The notes below the pieces were generated by a model. It worked only from the letters and a program-made list of their open reading frames with translations. It had not been told where the DNA came from and did not search any database. From Sulfuriferula thiophila (GTDB lineage Bacteria > Pseudomonadota > Gammaproteobacteria > Burkholderiales > Sulfuriferulaceae), in NCBI RefSeq assembly GCF_003864975.1, contig NZ_BHGL01000033.1, forward strand, positions 1-64,000: DNA of 64,000 nucleotides, in the 5' to 3' direction. This document shows, in pieces, positions 35,831 through 45,882 of the stretch (within the stretch, counting starts at the first letter, position 1; each line of letters starts with the position of its first letter). The translations under genes and the position numbers were made by a program.

Positions 35831-37159
35831 GTGGAAAAAAATAATATGAAACCAATGAATGTAGGTTTGTTAGGCCTGGGCACGGTGGGCGGCGGAACAT
35901 TGACAGTATTGCGCCGCAACGCGGCAGAAATTACCCGTCGTGCCGGACGCGAGATCCGGGTGACCATGGCGGCAGTGCGTGATCTGGAAAAAGCGCAGGC
36001 ATTCGCGTCGCCGGATTTGCAGCTGACCGACAATCCGTTTGCGATTGTGGATAATCCGGAAATCGACATCGTGGTGGAGATGATAGGCGGCGAATCGCCA
36101 GCTAAAGAGCTCATCCTGATGGCAATAGAAAATGGCAAGCATGTGGTAACTGCCAACAAGGCGCTTATCGCCAATCACGGTACCGAGATTTTTGCTGCCG
36201 CGCAACGCAAAGGCGTGATGGTCGCGTTTGAAGCCGCGGTGGGTGGTGGTATTCCTATCATCAAGGCGATACGTGAAGGCTTGACCGCAAACCGTATCGA
36301 ATGGATCGCGGGCATCATCAATGGCACCACCAACTTTATCCTTACCGAAATGCGCGATAAGGGTTCCGATTTCGGCGATGTGCTCAAGGAAGCGCAACGC
36401 CTCGGCTATGCAGAAGCGGATCCAACCTTTGACGTGGAAGGGGTGGATGCAGCACATAAGCTGACGATCATGTCGGCGATTGCGTTCGGTACCCCGGTGC
36501 AATTCAAGCGGGCATACATCGAAGGTATCACCAAGCTGACCGGCGACGATGTCAAATATGCCGAGCAGTTAGGTTACCGCATCAAATTGCTGGGCATCAC
36601 CAAGCGCACGCCGCAAGGCATAGAGTTACGCGTGCATCCGGCGCTGATCCCGGCACGGCGCTTGATTGCCAACGTCGATGGCGCGATGAATGCGGTGCTG
36701 GTCAAAGGTGACGCGGTGGGTGTTACCATGTATTACGGTGCAGGTGCAGGGGCTGAGCCAACGGCATCCTCTGTGGTGGCTGATCTGGTCGATGTGACGC
36801 GCATGCATACGGCGGATCCACATAGCCGTGTGCCGCATCTGGCATTCCAGCCGGACACGCTGTCGGATGAGCCTATTCTGGCGATGGATGATGTGCGTAC
36901 CTCGTACTACTTGCGGTTGCGTGCCTTTGATAAGCCGGGTGTGCTTGCCGATGTGACGCGGATACTGGCGGATCTGGATATTTCCATCGATGCGATGATG
37001 CAGAAAGAACCGCAGGAAGGTCAGGAACTGGTGGATATCATCATACTGACGCATCAGAGCGTGGAAAAGAATGTGAATGCGGCTATGCTGAAAATTGAAG
37101 CATTGCCGGCAATTTCTGGCAAGATAGCCCGTATTCGTCTGGAAGAACTGAACAAATAA
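35831..37159 (+). CDS. hom: Homoserine dehydrogenase
   Basis: Up to 442 residues; reduces aspartate semialdehyde to homoserine for threonine and methionine synthesis. The NAD(P)-binding GLLGLGTVGGGT is at the N-terminus, then VTANKALIANHG, the catalytic region GIINGTTNFILTEM and DPTFDVEGVDAAHKLTI, and a C-terminal ACT domain (YYLRLRAFDKPGVLADVTRI) for feedback inhibition. The GTG at 35831 directly follows the alaA stop; ATG 35846 is an equally good start. thrC follows in the same direction. Confidence 0.96.
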   Translation: MEKNNMKPMNVGLLGLGTVGGGTLTVLRRNAAEITRRAGREIRVTMAAVRDLEKAQAFASPDLQLTDNPFAIVDNPEIDIVVEMIGGESPAKELILMAIENGKHVVTANKALIANHGTEIFAAAQRKGVMVAFEAAVGGGIPIIKAIREGLTANRIEWIAGIINGTTNFILTEMRDKGSDFGDVLKEAQRLGYAEADPTFDVEGVDAAHKLTIMSAIAFGTPVQFKRAYIEGITKLTGDDVKYAEQLGYRIKLLGITKRTPQGIELRVHPALIPARRLIANVDGAMNAVLVKGDAVGVTMYYGAGAGAEPTASSVVADLVDVTRMHTADPHSRVPHLAFQPDTLSDEPILAMDDVRTSYYLRLRAFDKPGVLADVTRILADLDISIDAMMQKEPQEGQELVDIIILTHQSVEKNVNAAMLKIEALPAISGKIARIRLEELNK

Positions 37160-37189
37160 GCAGTTGGAATATCCCTAAAGGTTAAAGCT

Positions 37190-38629
37190 ATGGTCATGCG
37201 TTATATCAGCACTCGCGGCGATTCCCCCGCGCAAACATTCACCGAGATTTTGCTGGGTGGTCTGGCGCCGGATGGCGGATTGTATCTGCCGGAGACGTAT
37301 CCGCAGTTCGGTGCAGCAGAGTTATCGGCGATGCGCGGCATGAATTATCGTGAACTGGCGTTTGCTGTGCTATCGCGTTTTGCTGATGACATACCGGCAG
37401 AAGACTTGCGCGCCATCATAGATAAAACGTACACCGCTGAGGTGTATTGCAATGCACGTAGTGATGAATCTGCGGCGGATATCACGCCTTTGCATACGCT
37501 GGAGCCTGGCTTGCATTTGTTGTGCTTGTCTAACGGCCCGACGCTGGCATTTAAAGATATGGCCATGCAGTTGCTGGGGAATCTGTTTGAGTATGTGTTG
37601 AATCGCGCCGGTCAGGATATCAATATTCTTGGCGCGACTTCGGGCGATACCGGTTCAGCGGCAGAATACGCCATGCGTGGTAAACGCGGCATCCAGGTGT
37701 TCATGTTATCCCCGCATAACAAAATGAGCCGGTTCCAGACCGCACAGATGTTCTCGCTGCAGGATAAGAATATTCACAATATCGCAGTCAACGGTGTGTT
37801 CGATGATTGCCAGGATATCGTCAAGGCGGTATCGAATGATCATGCCTTTAAAGCGCAATACAAGATAGGTGCGGTCAACTCCATCAACTGGGGTCGTGTT
37901 GCTGCGCAAGTTGTTTACTACTTTAAAGGTTATTTTGCTGCGACGCACAGCAATGATCAGCACGTCAGTTTTTCCGTGCCTTCGGGTAACTTCGGCAACG
38001 TGTGTGCAGGCCATATTGCGCGGATGATGGGCTTGCCGATCAAACACCTGATCGTAGCGACTAATGAAAACGATGTGCTGGATGAGTTTTTTAAAACTGG
38101 TGCTTACCGTCCGCGGGTATCGGCGCGTACTTATCACACTAGCAGCCCGTCCATGGATATCTCCAAGGCATCTAACTTTGAGCGTTTTGTCGCCGATCTG
38201 ATTGGTCGTGATGGTGAAAAATTGCGTGAGCTATGGGCTGCAGTAGAGCAAGGCGGTAGTTTTGATCTGAATGCAGAGGGCGTATTTGCCAAAGTGGCGG
38301 ATTATGGCATGGTGTCTGGTTCAAGTAATCACGCCAACCGTATGGAAACCATACGCGACACCTGGGAAAAATATGGTGTTATGATCGATACGCACACGGC
38401 AGATGGTTTGAAGGTCGGTCTGGAATATTTTGAACCGGGCGTGCCGATGATCGTCCTGGAAACGGCTTTGCCTGCCAAATTTGAAGAGGCAATTCAGGAA
38501 GCGTTGGGCCGTGCGCCTGAGCGGCCTGCCAGCATGGTTAATCTGGAAGATTTGCCGCAGCGCTATACTGTGATGGACGCAGATGTCGAAGCCGTGAAAC
38601 AATTTGTGGTGTCACACTTGAACGATTGA
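37190..38629 (+). CDS. thrC: Threonine synthase
   Basis: 479 residues; PLP enzyme converting phosphohomoserine to threonine. MRYISTRGDSPAQTF is the usual N-terminus (possible start at 37196), GPTLAFKDMAMQLLG contains the PLP lysine, and GATSGDTGSAAEYAMRG the phosphate-binding loop. Length and pattern fit the long bacterial/fungal type. No homoserine kinase gene is adjacent, so thrB or a substitute must be elsewhere. Confidence 0.97.
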   Translation: MVMRYISTRGDSPAQTFTEILLGGLAPDGGLYLPETYPQFGAAELSAMRGMNYRELAFAVLSRFADDIPAEDLRAIIDKTYTAEVYCNARSDESAADITPLHTLEPGLHLLCLSNGPTLAFKDMAMQLLGNLFEYVLNRAGQDINILGATSGDTGSAAEYAMRGKRGIQVFMLSPHNKMSRFQTAQMFSLQDKNIHNIAVNGVFDDCQDIVKAVSNDHAFKAQYKIGAVNSINWGRVAAQVVYYFKGYFAATHSNDQHVSFSVPSGNFGNVCAGHIARMMGLPIKHLIVATNENDVLDEFFKTGAYRPRVSARTYHTSSPSMDISKASNFERFVADLIGRDGEKLRELWAAVEQGGSFDLNAEGVFAKVADYGMVSGSSNHANRMETIRDTWEKYGVMIDTHTADGLKVGLEYFEPGVPMIVLETALPAKFEEAIQEALGRAPERPASMVNLEDLPQRYTVMDADVEAVKQFVVSHLND

Positions 38630-38638
38630 GTACATAAA

Positions 38639-39247
38639 ATGAAATTAATTGCATCATTGACTAGCCCTTTTGCACGTAAAGTGCGCATCGTTCTGGCGGA
38701 AAAGCATATTGAGTGCGAACTGCAGATCGATGTGCCCTGGGAGGCGACTACCCATGTGCCAGAATACAATCCATTGGGTAAGATACCGGTGTTAATGCTG
38801 GATGATGGTACGCCGCTGTACGATTCCCGTGTCATTGTGGAATATCTGGATCACGCCGCACCGGTACATAATCTGTTGCCTAAGGATGCGCGCAGCCGGA
38901 TTGCTGCAAAACGCTGGGAAGCATTGGCGGATGGTATAAGCGATGCAGCTGCCGCAATATTTCTGGAAAAGAAACGGCCTGAGGCACAACAAAGTGCGGA
39001 CTGGATATTGCGCCAGGAGCAGAAAGTTTTTCGCGGGCTGGAAGTGATAGCCAGCGATGTCGGAGATCATGCATGGTGCATGGGTGATAATTACAGTCTG
39101 GCCGACATCGCAGTAGGTTGTGCGCTGGGTTATCTGGAATTGCGTTTTCCACACATTAAATGGCGCGAGGCGCACCCTAATCTGGCACGACTGGCAAGTA
39201 AACTCAATGAGCGGCCATCATTTAGCAGCACCATGCCACCGCAATAA
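38639..39247 (+). CDS. Glutathione S-transferase family protein
   Basis: 202 residues. Thioredoxin-like N-terminal domain (MKLIASLTSPFARKVRI, with S/PFARKVR at the glutathione site; NPLGKIPVL; DSRVIVEYLD) and an all-helical C-terminal domain (YSLADIAVGCALGYLELR). It resembles YibF-type transferases, whose substrate is not known. It begins nine bases after thrC and ends at a strong terminator, so it closes this transcript. Confidence 0.9.
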   Translation: MKLIASLTSPFARKVRIVLAEKHIECELQIDVPWEATTHVPEYNPLGKIPVLMLDDGTPLYDSRVIVEYLDHAAPVHNLLPKDARSRIAAKRWEALADGISDAAAAIFLEKKRPEAQQSADWILRQEQKVFRGLEVIASDVGDHAWCMGDNYSLADIAVGCALGYLELRFPHIKWREAHPNLARLASKLNERPSFSSTMPPQ

Positions 39248-39275
39248 TCACCAGCTGCATATATGCCGTCCCGAT

Positions 39276-39315
39276 AACAGGCATCCCGCTTAGTGCAGGG
39301 ATGCCTGTTTTTTTT
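39276..39315 (+). terminator. Terminator behind the glutathione transferase gene
   Basis: AACAGGCATCCC pairs with GGGATGCCTGTT around a ten-base loop, followed by eight T. Confidence 0.93.
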
Positions 39316-39518
39316 GGCCATAGCTGTGGAGCAGGTTCCCGATGGGTGGCTGCTCGGCTACAAGCATTGCATGGTTCGGGCACATAATCTGCTTAATTAA
39401 TTGTATCCGGAATAGTTGCATATTTAACCTGTCTTAATCGCTGGCTATGATGATGGTCAGGTCGGGATGGGTGTATATTGATTGCATATTAATATCGAAT
39501 TAGACAAGGAGACGATAA

Positions 39519-40433
39519 ATGAAAATCGGTTTGTTGGGTCTGGGTAAAATGGGCGCGAATATGGCGCGACGTCTGTCCCGTGGCGGGGCAGATGTGCTGG
39601 TGTGGAATCGTAGCCACGAGGTTGCTGAATCCCTGGCACAGGCAGAAGCGCATATTGCGGCGTGCGCAAGCTTGACGGAGTTAGTGGCGAAGCTGCCCAG
39701 TCCGCGGGTGGTATGGCTGATGTTGCCAGCAGGTGATGCAACAGAAATGGCGTTGCAGCAACTGGCAGGTTTGCTGTCGGCTGGCGATATCATTGTGGAT
39801 GGGGCAAATGCATATTACAAGGACAGTCAGCGCCATGCGGCAGAGTTGGAAGAGCGGGGGTTACGGTTCATGGATGCGGGCGTGTCTGGGGGTGTCTGGG
39901 GGTTAGCTAACGGCTATGCCTTAATGGTGGGGGGGGGAGCTGATACCGTAGCTGAGGTAACTCCGTTCATCAAAATTCTCGCTCCAGGGCCGGAAACCGG
40001 CTGGTTGCACTGTGGTCCGGTTGGCAGTGGGCATTTCGTCAAAATGGTACATAACGGCATCGAATACGGCATGATGCAGGCCCTGGCTGAAGGCTTGTCG
40101 TTGCTTAAAGGCAAACAGGAATTTGGTATTGATCTGGCGGAAGTGAGCGAAATGTGGCGGCACGGCAGTGTAGTGCGCTCATGGCTGCTCGACCTGACAG
40201 CCGAATTTTTGAAATCTGATCAGACGCTGGACGCGATCGCCCCGTTTGTCGCTGATTCTGGCGAGGGGCGCTGGACAGTACTGGAGTCAGTGGAGCAGGG
40301 TACGCCGGCACCGGTCATGACGCTGGCGCTGATGATGCGTTTCGCGAGTCAGGGTAAGCATGAATACACAGATAAATTGCTGGCCATGATGCGCAAAGGC
40401 TTTGGTGGTCACGGCGTCAAGGAGGGTATATGA
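39519..40433 (+). CDS. gnd: 6-phosphogluconate dehydrogenase, decarboxylating, short type
   Basis: 304 residues, the short form common outside enterics and often NAD-linked. Oxidises 6-phosphogluconate to ribulose 5-phosphate and CO2. Nucleotide-binding [45 protein letters not shown] and the catalytic Lys/His/Asn segment [22 protein letters not shown] precedes the ATG. Its stop overlaps the zwf start by ATGA, so two pentose phosphate steps are co-translated. Confidence 0.95.
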   Translation: MKIGLLGLGKMGANMARRLSRGGADVLVWNRSHEVAESLAQAEAHIAACASLTELVAKLPSPRVVWLMLPAGDATEMALQQLAGLLSAGDIIVDGANAYYKDSQRHAAELEERGLRFMDAGVSGGVWGLANGYALMVGGGADTVAEVTPFIKILAPGPETGWLHCGPVGSGHFVKMVHNGIEYGMMQALAEGLSLLKGKQEFGIDLAEVSEMWRHGSVVRSWLLDLTAEFLKSDQTLDAIAPFVADSGEGRWTVLESVEQGTPAPVMTLALMMRFASQGKHEYTDKLLAMMRKGFGGHGVKEGI

Positions 40434-41911
40434 GTAATGATTTGGATTTTCCCTGTAATTTCGTGATTTTTGGCGCAACAGGTAATCTGGCTACAAAAAA
40501 ACTCATTCCTGCGCTATATCGACTTGAGGCGGCCAAGCGTTTGCCCGACAGTATGAACTTTATCGCCTTCGGGCGACGTGATTGGGATAATGTGGCATGG
40601 CGTGACCATGTTACAACCTTGCTCAGGGAAAAATTGCAGGACAAATGTGACGATGCACTGTGTGCAAAATTTGTTGAACGCTTCAGTTATTTGCGTGGCG
40701 AATTGCAGGACGTGGAGGCATATCATCGTTTGAAAGATGAGTTAGGCAAGCCAAGAATGGGTGTTTGCTCCAATGTTGTATTCTACCTTGCGGTTAAACC
40801 CACTGACTTTACCGGCGTGATTAAAAATCTGGATCAGTCGGGTTTGTCACAGCCTCGCGGCTTGCATCGGGTGGTGGTGGAGAAACCATTTGGTGAGGAT
40901 ATCGAATCTGCCCAAGCTTTGAACAAGCTATTGCATCAGCATTTTGATGAAGAACAGATTTTCCGCATCGACCATTATCTGGGTAAAGATACGGTGCAGA
41001 ATTTGTTGGTATTCCGTTTTGCCAATACCTTGATCGAACCGTTATGGAATCGTAATTTCATTGATCATGTGCAGATTACGGTAGCGGAAACCATGGGGAT
41101 AGAAAACCGCGCGGATTACTATGATAAGGCAGGTGCGATGCGCGATATGCTGCAGAACCACCTGATGCAGCTATTGACAGTTGTTGCCATGGAACCCCCT
41201 CCCGTCCTGGAAGCGGATGCGCTGCGCGATGAAAAGGTTAAAGTGTTGCGCTCCATACGGCCGATCAGCAAACGTTCGGTGCATGCACATGCATTTCGCG
41301 CGCAATATACGCAGGGAACATTAGGTGGTGAGGTGGTGCAGGGCTATCAATCAGAACCCGGTGTTGAACCGAACTCGCTGACTGAAACGTTTATCGCGGC
41401 TAAATTTTATGTCGATAACTGGCGCTGGCGTGGGGTGCCGTTCTATTTGCGTACGGGTAAGCGCATGGCCGAAGCCAAGTCCATGGTGGCAATCCGTTTT
41501 CGTCACCCGCCGCAGCAGTTGTTCCGCACTACGCCTCAGGAGGTGATTTCGCCTAACTGGATTGTGCTGTCGATACAGCCGGAAGAAAGTATGCACATGG
41601 AAGTGCATGTCAAACAGCCGGGTCTGGATATGGATACGCGGGTTGTCTCGCTTGATGCAGGTTATCGTCAGGAAGGTGAGGCGCAACTGGATGCCTATGA
41701 AACATTACTGCTGGATGTGATTGGCGGGGATCGTACGCTGTTTATTCGCTTTGACGAGGTAGAATGGGCGTGGCGCGTGGTTGATCCCATACTGAAAAGC
41801 TGGGCTCAGGAACGCGATTTTATTCATACCTATCCTGCCGGCATCTGGGGGCCGCGCGAAGCGAATCGCCTGTTTGATTCCGAAGACCAGGAGTGGCGCA
41901 ACTATTTATAA
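40430..41911 (+). CDS. zwf: Glucose-6-phosphate 1-dehydrogenase
   Basis: 493 residues; oxidises glucose 6-phosphate, making NAD(P)[19 protein letters not shown] is the dinucleotide-binding loop, [14 protein letters not shown] the active-site signature with the catalytic His, and [11 protein letters not shown] a conserved C-terminal part. Overlaps gnd by four bases. It ends 19 bases from the convergent protease gene. The lactonase (pgl) is not here. Confidence 0.97.
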   Translation: MSNDLDFPCNFVIFGATGNLATKKLIPALYRLEAAKRLPDSMNFIAFGRRDWDNVAWRDHVTTLLREKLQDKCDDALCAKFVERFSYLRGELQDVEAYHRLKDELGKPRMGVCSNVVFYLAVKPTDFTGVIKNLDQSGLSQPRGLHRVVVEKPFGEDIESAQALNKLLHQHFDEEQIFRIDHYLGKDTVQNLLVFRFANTLIEPLWNRNFIDHVQITVAETMGIENRADYYDKAGAMRDMLQNHLMQLLTVVAMEPPPVLEADALRDEKVKVLRSIRPISKRSVHAHAFRAQYTQGTLGGEVVQGYQSEPGVEPNSLTETFIAAKFYVDNWRWRGVPFYLRTGKRMAEAKSMVAIRFRHPPQQLFRTTPQEVISPNWIVLSIQPEESMHMEVHVKQPGLDMDTRVVSLDAGYRQEGEAQLDAYETLLLDVIGGDRTLFIRFDEVEWAWRVVDPILKSWAQERDFIHTYPAGIWGPREANRLFDSEDQEWRNYL

Positions 41912-41930
41912 CCGCAGGGAAAGCTGACCG

Positions 41931-43082
41931 TCAGGGTTGGCTTTCAGTGCTGTTATCCAGCTTGGGTCGACGCGCTATTTTAACTACAGTAGTAAGGATT
42001 TTGTCACGGTGCAGCAGCGTAATGGTTGTGCTCTGGCCGGGTTTTAATGCGGCAATTTGATTAAGCAGAGCGGCTGAGTCAGTGATGGTCTGCTTATCAA
42101 CGCTGAGTAGCACGTCTCCAGGGTGAATGTTGGCGCGATCTGCGGGGCCGCCACGTAATATGCCGGCGATCAGAGCGCCATCACCACTTTTCAATTTGTA
42201 TGATTCGGCGAGCTCCGGTGTAAGGTCTTGGACTTCTATGCCCATCCAGCCACGAATGACTTCGCCATGGTCAATAATCTGCTTCATGACTTTGGCAACG
42301 AGGTTGGAAGGGATTGCGAAACCGATGCCCTGAGAGCCGCCGGTGCGTGAGTAGATTGCGCTATTGATACCAATTAAATTGCCATTGGTGTCCACTAATG
42401 GCCCACCAGAGTTTCCGGGATTGATGGCAGCATCTGTTTGAATAAAATCTTCGAAAGTATTGATGCCGAGATGAGAACGCCCCAGTGCACTGATAATGCC
42501 CATGGTGACGGTTTGGCCTACACCGAAAGGATCACCAATGGCGAGGACCACATCGCCGATACTGGCCTGGTCAGATTGGCTGAAGGTAATGGCAGGTAGG
42601 TTTGATGCATCAATTTTGAGTACGGCCAGGTCTGTTTCCGGATCAGTACCCACTACTTTGGCCAATAAAGTTCGTCCATCATGCAATGCAACCTGAATTT
42701 CATCCGCTGATTCGACGACATGATGATTGGTTAAAATATAACCATCAGCGCTGACAATAACGCCGGAGCCAAGATTACTGACGCGCTGGGTGCGTGACTT
42801 GGCTTGGCCACCAAAAAAATGGTTGTACAACGGGTTGTTGGTAATTGGCGGTGCAGGAGCGCGGACTGCTTTGCTGGTGAAAATATTGACCACGGAGGGA
42901 ATAGCCTTGCTGGCAGCAACGCGATATGAGTTGGGTGCGAGATTGGGTGAGGGGGTAATGTCGGTAATTGTGTTGGTTTGGCTAGGCCAAATCCGCCACT
43001 CTGGTTTGAAAATGGTAATAACAAGCAAGAATCCCAATGCAATTGTGGCGCTTTGGGAGAATAATAACCAGAATTTACGCAT
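41931..43082 (-). CDS. DegS/AlgW-like trypsin-type serine protease with one PDZ domain
   Basis: 383 residues. One N-terminal membrane anchor (about residues 7-24) places it on the periplasmic side of the inner membrane. The catalytic triad is His in ILTNHHVV, Asp in ETDLAVLKI and Ser in NPGNSGGPL. A single PDZ domain follows (GWMGIEVQDL, GALIAGILRGGPADRANIHPGDVLL). One PDZ domain plus a membrane anchor is the DegS/AlgW layout, in which the protease senses misfolded porins and cuts the anti-sigma factor RseA. HtrA-type housekeeping proteases usually have two PDZ domains. Confidence 0.92.
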   Translation of the reverse strand: MRKFWLLFSQSATIALGFLLVITIFKPEWRIWPSQTNTITDITPSPNLAPNSYRVAASKAIPSVVNIFTSKAVRAPAPPITNNPLYNHFFGGQAKSRTQRVSNLGSGVIVSADGYILTNHHVVESADEIQVALHDGRTLLAKVVGTDPETDLAVLKIDASNLPAITFSQSDQASIGDVVLAIGDPFGVGQTVTMGIISALGRSHLGINTFEDFIQTDAAINPGNSGGPLVDTNGNLIGINSAIYSRTGGSQGIGFAIPSNLVAKVMKQIIDHGEVIRGWMGIEVQDLTPELAESYKLKSGDGALIAGILRGGPADRANIHPGDVLLSVDKQTITDSAALLNQIAALKPGQSTTITLLHRDKILTTVVKIARRPKLDNSTESQP

Positions 43083-43192
43083 CTTGATGACTTAAAGAAA
43101 TGTTATTTATTGTGACAAATTATACAGGATATGTGGTGTGTAAGTGATCGTCAGCGCTAAGTCAGTAAATAATATGAAAATGGGGCTTTATG

Positions 43193-43215
43193 TTTTACCT
43201 AAAATTTAGGTAAAA
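43193..43215. promoter_or_regulatory. Perfect palindrome upstream of petABC
   Basis: TTTTACCTAAA, one base, TTTAGGTAAAA: an 11-bp perfect inverted repeat, with a partial copy (CCTAAATAGG) at 43241-43250. It lies between the divergent protease gene and petA, where an operator would be expected. There is no T run or GC stem to make it a terminator. Confidence 0.5.
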
Positions 43216-43258
43216 TAGAAAAGTTTTTAAGTTTGCGTAACCTAAATAGGGATGAATT

Positions 43259-43852
43259 ATGAGTAATCAGCAAGTGGATCGCAGCAAACGCCGCTTTCTT
43301 GTCGCTGCTACCACAGCAATGGGTGGCGTGGCAGGGGTGGCTGTGTTGACGCCTTTTGTGATGAGCATGTTACCTAGCGAACGTGCAAAAGCAGCTGGCG
43401 CACCAGTCGAAGCGGATATCAGCAAGGTTGAGCCTGGCATGTTGCTTGCCATCGAATGGCAAGGTAAACCGGTTTGGATCGTGAATCGTACTAAAGAAAT
43501 GCTTGCATCGTTGCCTAAAAACGACGCTAAAGTATTGGATCCGAAATCCGAGCAGCCTCAACAACCTACCTACTGCCAAAATGAAAACCGCTCTATCAAG
43601 CCAGCGTTTTTGGTTGTGGTCGGTATTTGTACCCACTTAGGTTGCTCACCAACATTCCGTCCAGAATTGGCTCCGGCAGATTTAGGTCCAGACTGGGATG
43701 GCGGATGGTTCTGCCCATGCCACGGATCTCGTTACGACTTGGCAGCACGTGTTTATAAAGGTGTTCCTGCCCCGCTAAATATGCAAGTCCCACCCCATAA
43801 ATACCTGACTGATACGCGTATTCTGGTCGGTGAAGACGCGAAAGGAGCTTAA
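43259..43852 (+). CDS. petA: Ubiquinol-cytochrome c reductase iron-sulfur (Rieske) subunit
   Basis: 197 residues. SKRRFL near residue 10 followed by a hydrophobic stretch is a Tat-type anchor. The 2Fe-2S ligands lie in CTHLGC (124-129) and CPCHGS (152-157), with the second Cys of each box forming the stabilising disulfide. It takes one electron from ubiquinol in the bc1 complex and passes it to cytochrome c1. First gene of petABC. Confidence 0.97.
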   Translation: MSNQQVDRSKRRFLVAATTAMGGVAGVAVLTPFVMSMLPSERAKAAGAPVEADISKVEPGMLLAIEWQGKPVWIVNRTKEMLASLPKNDAKVLDPKSEQPQQPTYCQNENRSIKPAFLVVVGICTHLGCSPTFRPELAPADLGPDWDGGWFCPCHGSRYDLAARVYKGVPAPLNMQVPPHKYLTDTRILVGEDAKGA

Positions 43853-43855
43853 TCA

Positions 43856-45079
43856 ATGAGTGCTATGCAAAAATTGGTCGGTTGGATTGATGATCGTTTC
43901 CCGTTGACTTCTAACTGGAAAGCGCATTTGTCAGAGTACTACGCCCCAAAGAACTTCAACTTCTGGTATTTCTTTGGTTCACTGGCGCTGTTGGTGCTGG
44001 TGCTGCAGATTGTTACCGGTATCTTCTTGACGATGAACTACAAGCCTGATGCTGCATTGGCTTTCGCTTCCGTCGAATACATCATGCGTGACGTTGAATG
44101 GGGATGGTTGATTCGCTACATGCATTCGACTGGCGCATCCATGTTCTTCGTTGTGGTTTATCTGCATATGTTCCGCGGCCTTATGTATGGTTCATATCGC
44201 AAACCACGCGAACTGATCTGGGTTTTCGGTATGATGATTTACCTGGCACTGATGGCTGAGGCATTCATGGGCTACTTGCTGCCATGGGGTCAAATGTCAT
44301 TCTGGGGTGCTCAGGTGATTATTTCCCTGTTTGGTGCGATTCCAGTTATTGGCGATGCTTTGTCACTTTGGATTCGTGGCGATTTCGTGGTGTCTGATGC
44401 CACCTTGAACCGTTTCTTCGCCTTCCATGTGATTGCATTGCCGCTTGTTCTGATAGGTCTGGTTGCTGCGCATATCATCGCGTTGCATGAGGTCGGATCA
44501 AACAACCCTGAAGGTATTGAAATCAAGAAGCATAAAGATCCAGTCACACATATCCCGCTGGACGGTATCCCTTTCCATCCATATTATTCAGTTAAGGATA
44601 TTATGGGCGTGATCGTGTTTCTGATGGTCTTTACCGCGATTGTGTTCTTCTCACCTGAAATGGGTGGCTGGTTCCTTGAGCCGGATAACTTCATCCCAGC
44701 AAATCCGTTCAAGACGCCAGAGCATATCAGCCCGTTGTGGTATTTCACACCGTTCTATGCGATTCTGCGTGCAGTGCCAGATAAATTTCTGGGTGTAGTG
44801 GGTATGGGCGCGGCTGTCGTGATTATGTTCTTCCTGCCATGGCTGGATCGTTCACCTGTTAAGTCGATTCGTTACCGCGGTATGTTGTACAAGTCCATAT
44901 TGACGCTGTTCATTATCAGTTTCATTGGTTTGGGTTACTTAGGTACGCAACCAGCAACTCCTGTCTTTACCAATATTGCACGTGTGCTGAGTGTGATTTA
45001 TTTCGGCTTCTTTATATTCATGCCGTGGTATACCAAAATTGATAAGACTAAACCAGTGCCAGAAAGGATTCCTGAATAA
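43856..45079 (+). CDS. petB: Cytochrome b subunit of the bc1 complex
   Basis: 407 residues with eight to nine membrane helices. The heme histidines lie in the second and fourth helices (RYMHSTGASMFFVVVYLHMFRG; AFHVIALPLVLIGLVAAHIIALH). The Qo-site motif reads PLWY (HISPLWYFTPFYAILRAVPDK) in place of the textbook PEWY. It oxidises ubiquinol at the Qo site and re-reduces quinone at Qi. AAGGAG precedes the ATG. Its stop overlaps the petC start. Confidence 0.97.
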   Translation: MSAMQKLVGWIDDRFPLTSNWKAHLSEYYAPKNFNFWYFFGSLALLVLVLQIVTGIFLTMNYKPDAALAFASVEYIMRDVEWGWLIRYMHSTGASMFFVVVYLHMFRGLMYGSYRKPRELIWVFGMMIYLALMAEAFMGYLLPWGQMSFWGAQVIISLFGAIPVIGDALSLWIRGDFVVSDATLNRFFAFHVIALPLVLIGLVAAHIIALHEVGSNNPEGIEIKKHKDPVTHIPLDGIPFHPYYSVKDIMGVIVFLMVFTAIVFFSPEMGGWFLEPDNFIPANPFKTPEHISPLWYFTPFYAILRAVPDKFLGVVGMGAAVVIMFFLPWLDRSPVKSIRYRGMLYKSILTLFIISFIGLGYLGTQPATPVFTNIARVLSVIYFGFFIFMPWYTKIDKTKPVPERIPE

Positions 45080-45798
45080 TGAAGAAATTTCTACTTGCGT
45101 TGTTATTTGCACCGCTGACAGCTTTCGCGTCTGAACACGTGCATCTGGACAAAGCCCCGGTAAATCTGGAGGACTATGCCTCTATTCAGCGTGGTGCAAA
45201 GCTGTTCACCAACTACTGTCTGACCTGTCATAGCGCTAATGCAATGCGTTACACGCGTCTTGAGGATGTTGGTCTGACGAAAGATCAGATCAAAGCAAAC
45301 TTGATGTTTGCTACTGATAAGGTGGGTAACCCCATGACTATCGCTATGCAACCTGCTGATGCGAAAAAATGGTTTGGTGCTGAGCCGCCTGATTTGTCAG
45401 TAATTGCTCGTTCGCGCAGTTCTGATTGGCTGTATACCTACCTGCGTAGTTTTTACCGTGATGATACCCGGCCTACCGGCTGGAATAATACGGTGTTCGA
45501 GAAAGTAGGTATGCCATTTGTATTGTATGGTTTGCAAGGTGAGCAAGTTCTGAAAGAATCTGCCCATGGCGAACATGAAGCCGATGCAAAACCCCAGTTT
45601 GAGCTAGTAAAGCCTGGTTCACTTACGCCTGCTGAATACAATTCTGCAGTTGGTGATTTGGTAAACTACTTAACCTGGATGGCTGAACCTGCTAAAATCA
45701 AGCGCATGGAAGTGGGCGTACTGGTATTATTGTTCTTGGGCGTATTCTTTGTACTAGCGTACTACCTGAAACAAGAGTACTGGAAAGACATCCACTAA
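45079..45798 (+). CDS. petC: Cytochrome c1
   Basis: 239 residues. Signal peptide to about residue 18 (FAS), heme-binding CLTCH at 47-51, the axial Met in the segment around FVLYGLQGEQ, and a C-terminal membrane anchor (VGVLVLLFLGVFFVLAYYLK). It accepts electrons from the Rieske protein on the periplasmic side and passes them to soluble cytochrome c. A GC-rich hairpin follows. Confidence 0.96.
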   Translation: MKKFLLALLFAPLTAFASEHVHLDKAPVNLEDYASIQRGAKLFTNYCLTCHSANAMRYTRLEDVGLTKDQIKANLMFATDKVGNPMTIAMQPADAKKWFGAEPPDLSVIARSRSSDWLYTYLRSFYRDDTRPTGWNNTVFEKVGMPFVLYGLQGEQVLKESAHGEHEADAKPQFELVKPGSLTPAEYNSAVGDLVNYLTWMAEPAKIKRMEVGVLVLLFLGVFFVLAYYLKQEYWKDIH

Positions 45799-45838
45799 AC
45801 TGCTGAATTACATTTGATGTAATTTGAGTGGTTTTTAC

Positions 45839-45870
45839 GGCCGACGGACTTCCGTCGGCCATGTTATTTT
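45839..45870 (+). terminator. Hairpin behind petC
   Basis: GGCCGACGGA and TCCGTCGGCC form a long stem, followed by ATGTTATTTT. The T tract is imperfect, so it may be a weak terminator that allows some read-through into sspA. Confidence 0.65.
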
Positions 45871-45882
45871 AGGGTAATCATT

